DNA of 16,191 nt from an uncultured Bacteroidales bacterium (GTDB lineage: Bacteria; Bacteroidota; Bacteroidia; Bacteroidales; P3), in NCBI GenBank assembly GCA_905236405.1, contig CAJOQB010000179.1:1-16191 (forward strand), given 5' to 3'. Of the stretch, positions 7,651 through 13,818 are shown piece by piece. Position numbers and translations under genes: made by a program. Each line of letters begins with the position of its first letter. Position 1 is the stretch's first letter. Below the pieces are notes generated by a model. That model was not told where the DNA came from. It saw nothing but the letters and a program-made list of their open reading frames with translations, and did no database searches.

Positions 7651-8929
7651 AGCGTAATACGAGTTCTTTGAAGGTGCGTCCTCGATGTTCAAAGTTCTTA
7701 AAAGCGTCGTAGCTGGCTGCGGCAGGTGACAAGAGACACGTTTTTCCTGCGGCGGTGTGCTTGTAACACCATTGGACAATGAGTTCGTAGTTGTTCTCAT
7801 AGAGTATGTTGTGACCTTGGTCGGCATGTGACTCTTGCAACAACTTGCCAATGCGATGGCCGGCTTCGCCTATAAGAACAATATTGCGGATGGTGCTTTG
7901 TTGGATAAAGGGAACCAGCACGCTGTAGTCGATTCCTCGGTCGAAGCCTCCCAGGATAAGGGTGTCGACTTTGGATAGCGACGATACGGCGGCCATGCAG
8001 GCAGCAGGAATGGTGGAGATGGAATCGTTGTAGAAGGTGATGCCATGATAAGTGCCCACACATTCTAATCGATGTTCCAGACCATGGAAATCAGCTAATG
8101 ATTGTGCAAAAGTTTGTGTGTCAACACCCCACACTTGTGTAGCCATTCTTGCCACCACAATATTGCTGAGGTTGTGGTCGCCAGTCAGATGGGTTGGCAT
8201 CTTTCGCAATTGGTCGGTCAATGGACAGTGGAGACTATAGGGAATGACCTCTCCGAGCATCTTGGATTGATGCTGGGCAACCAGATGTTTCAAGGTGTCG
8301 TTGTCCTCGCAATAAAAGAAGTGGTCTCCCGATTGCTGACATAAAGCGATTTGCAATTTTGCCAGCTGATAATCGAGATAGGAATGGTAGTGGTCGAGGT
8401 GCTCCTGGAAAAGGTTGAGAAGGATTGCTGTGTGAGGAGCCCTATGGATGTTCTCCAACTGATGGCAAGAAAACTCGGCCACGATGATGGTGTCGGCATC
8501 AATTTGTTCAACAATGTCGAAAAGAGGAATCCCCATATTGCCCGCCATGAGCGTATGGGGATTGTGGCGCCGCATGGCGGATGCAATCAGGTTGGTGGTG
8601 GTACTTTTTCCTTTGGTACCGGTCACTCCTATGGTTTGTGATGCGTAGACTTGAAGAAAGAGGTCGGTCTGCGAGGTGATGCTGTCAAGTGGACAACAGC
8701 CTTCAAACACGAAGGTCGGTATGCCGGGCGACTTGACAATCAAGTCGAAACCCTTGCGGGCTTCCTGCTGGATGTTCTCGTTGCCTTCGGCAATGGTGAG
8801 GTCGGCATAGGGCAGCAAGCGACGGATGAGTTGTTTGCTGCTTTTGCCTTCGCGTCCATAGCCTGCAATCAGGATGCGACGTCCCGACAGCAATCGGGCC
8901 AGTTCGTCACCCTTGTAGATTTCGCTCAT
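7637..8929 (-). CDS. murD: MurD-like Mur ligase (UDP-MurNAc-L-Ala:glutamate ligase type), probable second copy
   Basis: ATP-dependent Mur ligase of 430 residues. MurD adds D-Glu to UDP-MurNAc-L-Ala in the cytoplasm during peptidoglycan synthesis. Domain order is normal: N-terminal Rossmann domain (GYGREGKSS, 23-31), central ATPase domain (P-loop GTKGKSTT at 104-111, EFSCHQLE at 152-159, QEHLDHY at 175-181, Lys191 as the probable carbamylated Lys), GDHNLSN at 250-256 and a C-terminal domain ending SPAAASYDAFKNFEHRGRTF, which is very MurD-like. Several positions around the glutamate pocket differ from E. coli MurD: NDSKATN is NDSISTIP (301-308), Lys348 corresponds to Arg331, and the Ser-Leu pair before DxF is Ser-Tyr (406-407). 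In Bacteroidales the usual murD sits in the dcw cluster, which this is not. A MurD paralog with altered substrate is possible. Starts inside the preceding gene (23-base overlap). Confidence 0.8.
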   Translation of the reverse strand: MSEIYKGDELARLLSGRRILIAGYGREGKSSKQLIRRLLPYADLTIAEGNENIQQEARKGFDLIVKSPGIPTFVFEGCCPLDSITSQTDLFLQVYASQTIGVTGTKGKSTTTNLIASAMRRHNPHTLMAGNMGIPLFDIVEQIDADTIIVAEFSCHQLENIHRAPHTAILLNLFQEHLDHYHSYLDYQLAKLQIALCQQSGDHFFYCEDNDTLKHLVAQHQSKMLGEVIPYSLHCPLTDQLRKMPTHLTGDHNLSNIVVARMATQVWGVDTQTFAQSLADFHGLEHRLECVGTYHGITFYNDSISTIPAACMAAVSSLSKVDTLILGGFDRGIDYSVLVPFIQQSTIRNIVLIGEAGHRIGKLLQESHADQGHNILYENNYELIVQWCYKHTAAGKTCLLSPAAASYDAFKNFEHRGRTFKELVLRYGNN

Positions 8930-9323
8930 CTTCTTTCTTCTCTGTTTTGCTCTGGCGACGTATGTAGTTCAGCAATTCAACCACCTCAAAGGTGGTGTAC
9001 AACACGTAGCCAATCAGGAAGGCAATGGTGAACAGCTTGGCCTGCTGCAGATGGGTGTACATGTAGACAAAGAGGACCGCAAGGTGGAGCATCAAGATGC
9101 CTACAGTGACTCCGAAGAAGAACTTGATGAAATCGCGTGGGTCTTTCTGCAAGGCTTTGACTATCACGATGTGCTGTGCAATGGTCAAAGCAGTGAAGTA
9201 AGCGACAAGCAAGGTCATTGCCACCAAATAGTTGGCAGGGGAGAAGAGAAGCAGGGCAATGGTGGCCACCAAACACAAATCTGTCAAAATGGCCAGGCGG
9301 ATGAAGTATTTCTTCAGGTTCAT
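8907..9323 (-). CDS. Small four-helix integral membrane protein, unknown function
   Basis: 138 residues with four predicted membrane helices at about 8-28, 32-57, 66-91 and 94-117, and a short charged C-terminal tail (RRQSKTEKKEDERN). Three short loops join the helices and there is no cleavable signal. The size and topology recall ATP synthase subunit I-like proteins, but there are no ATP synthase genes nearby and I see no diagnostic motif, so I leave it unassigned. It begins 18 bases after pyrI, and its last 23 bases overlap the start of the murD-like gene, so the two are probably translated in a coupled way. A membrane partner for the Mur ligase, or a carrier-lipid function, would be speculation. 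Confidence 0.75.
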   Translation of the reverse strand: MNLKKYFIRLAILTDLCLVATIALLLFSPANYLVAMTLLVAYFTALTIAQHIVIVKALQKDPRDFIKFFFGVTVGILMLHLAVLFVYMYTHLQQAKLFTIAFLIGYVLYTTFEVVELLNYIRRQSKTEKKEDERNLQG

Positions 9324-9341
9324 CGCTTCAGAACATAATTA

Positions 9342-9800
9342 TTAGTCGAAATGCAGACCTTCCTTGGTGGTGAATTTCTCGCAGTAGTGACATTTCAACT
9401 TGAGGTTCTCTTTGTCGACAACGTCGAACTTGGTGGGGATGACCTCGTGGTTGGTAATACACATTGGGTTCATGCACTTGATAATGCCATCAATATGGTC
9501 GGGAATCTCGGCATCCAGTTTCTCCACCACTTCGTAGTTTTTGATGTTGACGATGGTGGCCATGGGTGCCACCAAGGCAATCATGCTGATTTCTTCTTTC
9601 GAGAAGTGACGATTCTTGACTTTGATGATGCCTTTGCGAATATGCTTCTTGCTGGAGAGGTTGTTTCCGATGAGCACCTCGTCTTCATATTTTTCCAGTC
9701 CTAACAGATGGATGACCTGATAGACGGCGGTGGTGGGAATATGGTCGATGACGGTTCCGTTCTGGATGGCAGGAACAACCATTTCTTTCTTGGTATCCAT
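9342..9800 (-). CDS. pyrI: Aspartate carbamoyltransferase regulatory chain
   Basis: Regulatory subunit of aspartate transcarbamoylase, 152 residues, which binds CTP/UTP/ATP and transmits allosteric control to the catalytic PyrB trimers in the cytoplasm. The N-terminal nucleotide-binding domain (about 10-95) includes AIQNGTVIDHIP at 11-22, a family hallmark, and LIGNNLSSKK at 43-52. The C-terminal zinc domain has four Cys: C109-x4-C114 and C137-x2-C140, the expected structural Zn site that contacts PyrB. The length matches E. coli PyrI (153). It starts 36 bases after pyrB and no terminator lies between, so the two subunits should be made from one mRNA. Confidence 0.96.
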   Translation of the reverse strand: MDTKKEMVVPAIQNGTVIDHIPTTAVYQVIHLLGLEKYEDEVLIGNNLSSKKHIRKGIIKVKNRHFSKEEISMIALVAPMATIVNIKNYEVVEKLDAEIPDHIDGIIKCMNPMCITNHEVIPTKFDVVDKENLKLKCHYCEKFTTKEGLHFD

Positions 9801-9836
9801 TATGATGTGTGTTTTGATGTTCGTAATTATCTTTTG

Positions 9837-10754
9837 TTATCTAACGCCCAAGATGGCAGCCATGAGGGCTTGACGTACATAGACACCGTTTTGTGCCTGT
9901 TGGAAATAGTAAGCGTAAGGGGTCTTGTCGACGTCGGTTGTGATTTCGTTGACGCGGGGCAGGGGATGGAGCACTCTCATGTTGGGCTTGCAGCCTTCGA
10001 GCATTGCGGCATTGAGGATGCAACTGTCCTTGACACGCTCGTATTCCAGTGGGTCGGGGAAACGTTCACGCTGCACACGGGTCATATAGATGATGTCGGC
10101 AGTGGGAATGATGTCTTTGATGTCGGTGTATTGATAGTATTTGAGGCCGGCGTTCTTGATGCTCATTTTCACTGAACTGGGAAGTTTCAACTCGACGGGC
10201 GACACCAGATGGAAGGTGGCTCCGAAGTTGCACATGGCTTGCACCAATGAATGGACGGTACGACCATATTTGAGGTCGCCGACGCAGGCAATCTGCAGGT
10301 TGTTGAGCGTCCCTTGCGTTTTGCGGATGCTGTAAAGGTCGAGCATGCACTGGGTGGGATGCTGGTTGGCACCGTCGCCAGCGTTGATGACGGGCACGGT
10401 GGACACTTCGCTGGCGTAACGTGACGAGCCTTCTTTGGGATTGCGCATTACAATCAGGTCGCTATACGAACTGACCATAGTGATGGTGTCGTGGAGCGAT
10501 TCGCCTTTTTGAAGACTTGTAGCTGATGGATTGGAGAATCCAATGACACGGGCACCCAACTGGTTGGCGGCACTTTCGAAACTCAGACGAGTACGGGTCG
10601 AGGGTTCGAAAAAGAGGGTGGCAACCACCTTGTCGCTCAAAATGGGCTGCTTGGGATTCTTCTCAAATTCTTCAGCAATATCAAGCACCTGGATGTATTC
10701 ATCCTTGTTGAAATCGGTGATGGAAATGAGGTTTCTTCCTTTTAAATTGCTCAT
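9837..10754 (-). CDS. pyrB: Aspartate carbamoyltransferase catalytic chain
   Basis: Catalyses carbamoyl phosphate plus L-aspartate to N-carbamoyl-L-aspartate, the committed step of pyrimidine synthesis. It has 305 residues, close to E. coli PyrB (311). Carbamoyl-phosphate binding is marked by STRTR at 52-56, with the 80s loop Ser/Lys around 80-83 (SLQKGES), HPTQ at 132-135 and HPLPRV at 263-268. The aspartate-binding domain holds GDLKYGRTVHSL at 159-170 and a TRVQRERF segment at 225-232. The ATG at 10754 begins MSNLKGRNLI as expected. pyrI follows directly. The gene is preceded by a roughly 190-base leader containing a 32-codon open frame and an intrinsic terminator, which together look like an attenuator. 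Confidence 0.97.
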   Translation of the reverse strand: MSNLKGRNLISITDFNKDEYIQVLDIAEEFEKNPKQPILSDKVVATLFFEPSTRTRLSFESAANQLGARVIGFSNPSATSLQKGESLHDTITMVSSYSDLIVMRNPKEGSSRYASEVSTVPVINAGDGANQHPTQCMLDLYSIRKTQGTLNNLQIACVGDLKYGRTVHSLVQAMCNFGATFHLVSPVELKLPSSVKMSIKNAGLKYYQYTDIKDIIPTADIIYMTRVQRERFPDPLEYERVKDSCILNAAMLEGCKPNMRVLHPLPRVNEITTDVDKTPYAYYFQQAQNGVYVRQALMAAILGVR

Positions 10755-10776
10755 GGTACTATGTTTTTTTGTTTTG

Positions 10777-10875
10777 TTATTCCTGCTTGGTTCCGTCAGA
10801 AGGGGAGGAGTGGTATAAAAAAAGCGACTGACAAAGCCGCTTTAGATAAAAAATAATATCTCCCAACTGCCGCAT
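10777..10875 (-). CDS. Candidate pyrB leader peptide (32 codons)
   Basis: A short open frame on the minus strand from ATG 10875 to TAA 10777. It starts MRQLGDIIFYLKR and ends PSDGTKQE. A TGA lies directly before the ATG, so the frame cannot extend upstream. Codons 6-10 are encoded by a run of 10 U in 16 bases (10860-10845), and codons 11-19 span the intrinsic terminator at 10843-10817. The frame stays open through the terminator and stops 22 bases before pyrB. This is the layout of the E. coli pyrBI leader peptide, in which a ribosome following a polymerase paused at U residues blocks the terminator when UTP is low. The residues themselves probably do not matter. Translation is inferred; an AGAAAG stretch lies a few bases upstream but no strong ribosome-binding site is visible. 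Confidence 0.55.
   Translation of the reverse strand: MRQLGDIIFYLKRLCQSLFLYHSSPSDGTKQE
10817..10843 (-). terminator. Intrinsic terminator in pyrB leader (attenuator)
   Basis: On the minus strand AAAGCGGC (10843-10836) pairs with GTCGCTTT (10828-10821) through 8 bp including one G-U, around a 7-base loop, and the 3' arm runs into seven T in a row (10823-10817). It lies about 100 bases after the promoter and 63 bases before pyrB, on the coding strand of pyrB, so it must be passed or suppressed for pyrBI expression. A termination site at this place within a leader is what an attenuator requires. Confidence 0.75.
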
Positions 10876-10893
10876 TCAGGCTTTCTGCAATTG
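10864..10893 (-). promoter_or_regulatory. Upstream leader hairpin and possible antiterminator
   Basis: On the minus strand CAATTGC (10893-10887) pairs with GCAGTTG (10870-10864), 7 bp with one G-U, enclosing a 16-base loop that contains the leader ATG (10875-10873). Within the loop AAAGCC (10884-10879) is complementary to GGCTTT (10838-10833), which is part of the terminator 5' arm and loop. Pairing of these two would disturb the terminator, so two exclusive folds are possible. Structures were found by eye; energies were not calculated. Confidence 0.4.
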
Positions 10894-10949
10894 TGTTCCT
10901 TTATGTTACAGTTACTTTTCAATTTGACGGAGTCTTAATTATATCTCTG

Positions 10950-10979
10950 CAAAGATACATTTTTTTTTAATTGTGCAAA
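10950..10979 (-). promoter_or_regulatory. Bacteroidota-type promoter of the pyrB operon
   Basis: On the minus strand TTTG (10979-10976), an A-rich 18-base spacer, then TATCTTTG (10957-10950), an exact TAnnTTTG -7 element. Transcription should start near 10944, giving a leader of about 190 bases before pyrB. It lies directly after the TPR gene stop, so pyrB begins a new transcription unit. Confidence 0.85.
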
Positions 10980-10982
10980 TAA

Positions 10983-11009
10983 AACACCTAAAAAAATGTT
11001 TTGAGTGTT
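10983..11009 (-). terminator. Weak candidate terminator after TPR lipoprotein gene
   Basis: On the minus strand AACAC (11009-11005, overlapping the stop codon) can pair with GTGTT (10987-10983), followed by TTATTT. The stem is short and AT-rich and also contains an internal T7 run. Termination here would separate the TPR gene from the pyrB promoter immediately downstream. Confidence 0.22.
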
Positions 11010-12021
11010 ATTTCATGCCCAATTGTTCCAACGCTTTGGTGGCAGGTTGGTATGACGGGTCGATTTGGAGGGCTGTGCGATAACAGATGGCGGCATTGTT
11101 GCGGTCGCCTTTCAATTCGTATGCCACTCCTCGGTTATAATGTGCTTCGACATAGTGGTTGTCGGCGTCGATGGCTTTGGTAAAGAACTCGATGGCATTC
11201 TCGTAGTCCTCATAGAGTACCATCTCCATATATCCACGGTTGTGCCAAGCATATTTGTTTTGAGGGTCAATCTCCAGGATTCGGGTGTATATCTCGTTGG
11301 CTTGGTCGGGATTTTCGGTGTCTTGATAAAGCATGGCGAGAGCATACAGCGCATTGATATTGTTCGGTTCCAGACGGATGGCTGTTTTGAGGTATTCCAC
11401 ACCTAACAGATTGCGATGTTGTGCATATAAAACACCCAGTTCTTCGTAAGCCGGTTCGAATTCAGGATAGAGATCGATGACTCGACGGAAGAAATGGACA
11501 GCATTGGCTGTATCACCTTGGCTCTTGTAGATGAAGCCTTTGATCATGAATGCTGTTCTGTTGTTGGGATCGATGGATGTCAGATGGTTCAGGGTCTCCA
11601 TAGCACGGTCATAATCACCGCTATAAAATAGTAGTTCACTCATCTTCGAGTTGGCTTCGATATTGTCGGGATCCAATTCTAACGCTTTGTTGAGTGCTTT
11701 GTAGCTGTCCTCAGCTTTGCCGTTGCGGAGATAGGCGTCACCCAAAGCGGTATGATACTCACTTTTTTTGCTGTCAAGACTGATGGCTTTCTTGAAATCG
11801 GCGATGGCATCGTTGAGTTGCTGTAACTCTACAAGAATCAAACCGCGTTCATAATAAAGGTGTGCATCCTTGGGATGTTGTTTGATGCTTGCATCGAGTT
11901 GCAACAGTTTTTCGTCGCGGTCAAGCTGCTGTTCGGCGTTGTTTCTGCATGAGGCCAACGGCATCATGGCTGAAATGAACAAAAGGATTACGAATCCCCA
12001 ATGAAGTGTTTTTCTCATCAT
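11008..12021 (-). CDS. TPR-repeat lipoprotein
   Basis: 337-residue lipoprotein made almost entirely of tetratricopeptide repeats. The signal peptide has a hydrophobic core at about 8-20 and a lipobox PLASC with Cys25. From residue 52 eight consecutive 34-residue repeats follow (about 52-85, 86-119, 120-153, 154-187, 188-221, 222-255, 256-290, 291-324), with typical LDPDN, LYPEFEP, LEPNN and IDPQNKYAW junctions. It should be a periplasmic or outer-membrane-anchored scaffold for protein-protein contacts, similar in build to NlpI; no enzyme domain is visible. A second ATG directly follows the first (12018), so the start is uncertain by one codon. It stands alone between the terminator-like hairpin at 12108-12159 and the pyrB promoter. 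No consensus promoter was found in 12022-12107, although transcription must begin there or upstream. The partner protein is unknown. Confidence 0.88.
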   Translation of the reverse strand: MMRKTLHWGFVILLFISAMMPLASCRNNAEQQLDRDEKLLQLDASIKQHPKDAHLYYERGLILVELQQLNDAIADFKKAISLDSKKSEYHTALGDAYLRNGKAEDSYKALNKALELDPDNIEANSKMSELLFYSGDYDRAMETLNHLTSIDPNNRTAFMIKGFIYKSQGDTANAVHFFRRVIDLYPEFEPAYEELGVLYAQHRNLLGVEYLKTAIRLEPNNINALYALAMLYQDTENPDQANEIYTRILEIDPQNKYAWHNRGYMEMVLYEDYENAIEFFTKAIDADNHYVEAHYNRGVAYELKGDRNNAAICYRTALQIDPSYQPATKALEQLGMK

Positions 12022-12107
12022 GTCCTAAAAACTAAAATATATTCTATTTATTGTGTTATTGCGTAAAAAACAGTTTTATATAAATCCAATGTCAGTTATG
12101 TAAACTA

Positions 12108-12159
12108 AGAAAGAGAAAAGAATAACGACCAACCCTCTATTTTGAGTATTGGCCGTTAT
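12108..12159 (-). terminator. Hairpin terminator after Cys-rich lipoprotein gene
   Basis: On the minus strand ATAACGGCCAA (12159-12149) pairs with TTGGTCGTTAT (12132-12122), 11 bp with one G-U, around a 16-base loop that can add CTC/GAG. A pyrimidine-rich TCTTTTCTCTTTC tail follows. The U-tract is interrupted, so efficiency is uncertain, but the position 34 bases after the stop codon fits. Confidence 0.6.
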
Positions 12160-12192
12160 CATTATCGTATTTGCAAATGTCTGTTTTATCAA

Positions 12193-13140
12193 TTAGTTTT
12201 GAGATTGATGATGAGGACAATGGGCATGTTTTCCACAACCACCGGCAGGTGTGTTGGAAGTCTGAGGTTCTTGTTTTGCACAATTGTTGGCTTCAGTTTT
12301 TTGGCAATGGCTTTCTTGATTAGCTTGGCTTTCGGGTTCATCACAAGAAACCACCTCTTCGGCAATTTTGTGGTTGTCTTTATGGCATTTGTCATTGTAT
12401 TTGGGACATTGTTTCTGGCAACCTTGTTCTTCGCCTTTGCAGCAACCACGACCTTCACGGGGACGTAATGCGTTGATGAACTCGGTGCAAAGAGCATCCT
12501 TCTCACCCATTTTCTCTGTCTGTTTTGCGTCAATATAGTTGAACATATCAACGTATTCGGGATCGATGGTTTCTTTGATAATCATGCCGCGGAACATATC
12601 GAGTTGCTCAGCATTGGCACCATGATGCTCAGCGTGCATGTAATGCACAACATTCAGCGGAGCGACGGTAGAAAGAATGCTGTCGCGTTGCTCGAAAGAC
12701 ACTTTGGTGTCAATCTTGTCGTATGTTGCTTTGACAACATCACGATACTGGTTGATGATAGAGTCAACTTGAGCGTCGTAACGATGACCGTCTTTGGCCC
12801 ATTCCTCTTTCCATTGTTTGTGCAGCGGTGCCCAAACGGTGGTGTCACGCAAGTATTTGTGGAAATCAAAGAATTGGGCGTAGGTGATGGGACGGAAATG
12901 TTCAATTTGTTCGTCGGTCAAAGGACCAGGGCGACCTTCGGGGGTGTGGAAGATGTCGTCGTTGAAATGGCGAACAATGTCGTAGCAAAGTTCGAAGTCG
13001 GCATCGGCGTTGATGGCGGTGGCGACCTCTTCTTCGGTCAACTCGTCGAAGATGGATTTTTCAGGAATGGCTTTTTTGTTGCAACTGTAAGCAAACATCA
13101 GAAAGATGGCTGCTAAAATGGAAAGACCAATTTTTTTCAT
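12193..13140 (-). CDS. Unrecognised lipoprotein with Cys/His-rich C-terminal tail
   Basis: 315-residue protein that I do not recognise. It has a short lipoprotein signal with lipobox AYSC (Cys20). Residues 30-217 are mostly helical and charged, with several aromatic-rich stretches (FRPITYAQFFDFHKYLRD; YMHAEHHGANAEQLDMF). The tail from 218 to 315 holds 11 Cys (218, 233, 234, 241, 245, 252, 266, 279, 287, 302, 308) and at least 7 His, in clusters such as GCCKGEEQGCQKQC and GGCGKHAHCPHH. The tail is otherwise polar (Gln, Asn, Lys, Glu) and low in hydrophobics, as in metal-binding or redox-exposed tails. I chose the ATG at 13140 because the lipoprotein signal begins there; the longer frame to 13170 adds nothing. 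It should lie in the periplasm or outer membrane. Metal (Cu, Zn, Ni) binding or storage is an inference. A strong hairpin follows it. Confidence 0.8.
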   Translation of the reverse strand: MKKIGLSILAAIFLMFAYSCNKKAIPEKSIFDELTEEEVATAINADADFELCYDIVRHFNDDIFHTPEGRPGPLTDEQIEHFRPITYAQFFDFHKYLRDTTVWAPLHKQWKEEWAKDGHRYDAQVDSIINQYRDVVKATYDKIDTKVSFEQRDSILSTVAPLNVVHYMHAEHHGANAEQLDMFRGMIIKETIDPEYVDMFNYIDAKQTEKMGEKDALCTEFINALRPREGRGCCKGEEQGCQKQCPKYNDKCHKDNHKIAEEVVSCDEPESQANQESHCQKTEANNCAKQEPQTSNTPAGGCGKHAHCPHHQSQN

Positions 13141-13200
13141 TTTTAAAACCCTGATTCGTGTCGGGAACAACTTCTTATTAATAATGTATTATACTTTATA

Positions 13201-13809
13201 TTATTTAAATCGAAGAGTGATGTTCATAGCAGGAGTCACCTTCACTCCCCCACCCCATCCTATTGTGGCAGCGGGCATGGGTTGGATATGGAGGCTTAGG
13301 TCGTCGCTAATCTCGAAATCGAAGAGGTGTGCGAAAACGTAGGCATCCACCATGTTGAGAGCATAAAGGGCGATGTCGATGAAGAGATAAAGCTGGAAAT
13401 CCTTGTTTTTCGACTGGTAAAGATTGTAGATATTCGTGGTGGGATAGTTAGCATATTCTTCCAGTTGTGTGGCACCGCTGTGGTTCACGCGGTAGAGATA
13501 CTCATCCTTGAACATCTTCATCTGTGAGTAGTTGTCCCACACCAGATAGGACATCGCACCCAATCCTGCATAGATGATGGGGAGTTTCCATGCTTGACGA
13601 TTGTATATCTGTCCGCCACCAGGAACAATGGATAGCAGCATCGCTGTGCGAGGGTTGTGCTGGTGACTGACAGCATACGAAGAGTCGCTTTCTGTCGAAC
13701 GACGAAGATTGTCTTGCGCCTGTACATTTCCAAAGATAGTAACAAGAAGAAGGAGGATAATCGACGCTATCCCCCTACTCTTGTATGTCTTTGGTGTACT
13801 GAAAGGCAT
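13201..13809 (-). CDS. DUF5683 domain protein
   Basis: 202-residue protein of the DUF5683 family, which in Bacteroidota is commonly found next to parB; its function is not known to me. It has an N-terminal signal sequence (hydrophobic 14-27, probable cleavage after AQA near residue 31). The family core NPRTAMLLSIVPGGGQIYN lies at about 52-70, with a membrane-like segment at about 74-90 (LPIIYAGLGAMSYLVW) and another at about 138-158. The C-terminus (GWGGGVKVTPAMNITLRFK) has alternating beta-like character ending in Phe-Lys, which suggests an outer-membrane beta strand. The start at 13809 lies 9 bases after the parB stop, so the two are almost certainly co-transcribed. Confidence 0.85.
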   Translation of the reverse strand: MPFSTPKTYKSRGIASIILLLLVTIFGNVQAQDNLRRSTESDSSYAVSHQHNPRTAMLLSIVPGGGQIYNRQAWKLPIIYAGLGAMSYLVWDNYSQMKMFKDEYLYRVNHSGATQLEEYANYPTTNIYNLYQSKNKDFQLYLFIDIALYALNMVDAYVFAHLFDFEISDDLSLHIQPMPAATIGWGGGVKVTPAMNITLRFK

Positions 13810-13818
13810 GCCTGGTGA

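Larger units (their letters stand above)
3377..10944 (-). other. Predicted transcription unit pyrB-pyrI-4TM-murD-M20-GH29-ade
   Basis: Seven genes on the minus strand follow one promoter at 10950-10979. Gaps in order of transcription are 36 bases (pyrB-pyrI), 18 (pyrI-membrane protein), a 23-base overlap (membrane protein-murD), a 14-base overlap (murD-M20), 29 (M20-GH29) and 9 (GH29-ade). I see no terminator and no TTTG/TAnnTTTG promoter in any of the junctions. Co-transcription is an inference from spacing; internal promoters inside coding sequence cannot be excluded. Confidence 0.6.

Noticed and set aside
7651..7851. Long upstream extension of the M20 amidohydrolase frame
   Set aside because: It lies inside the murD-like gene in another frame, and the family's N-terminus (HPELS region) begins at ATG 7650.
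12193..12489. Cys-rich tail as a frameshift artefact
   Set aside because: The frame is continuous with the upstream lipoprotein, the stop is followed by a clear hairpin, and the Cys/His spacing is regular enough to be real; no better alternative frame exists.
13141..13170. Longer start for the Cys-rich lipoprotein
   Set aside because: The ten extra residues would hide the lipoprotein signal; ATG 13140 gives a normal signal peptide.
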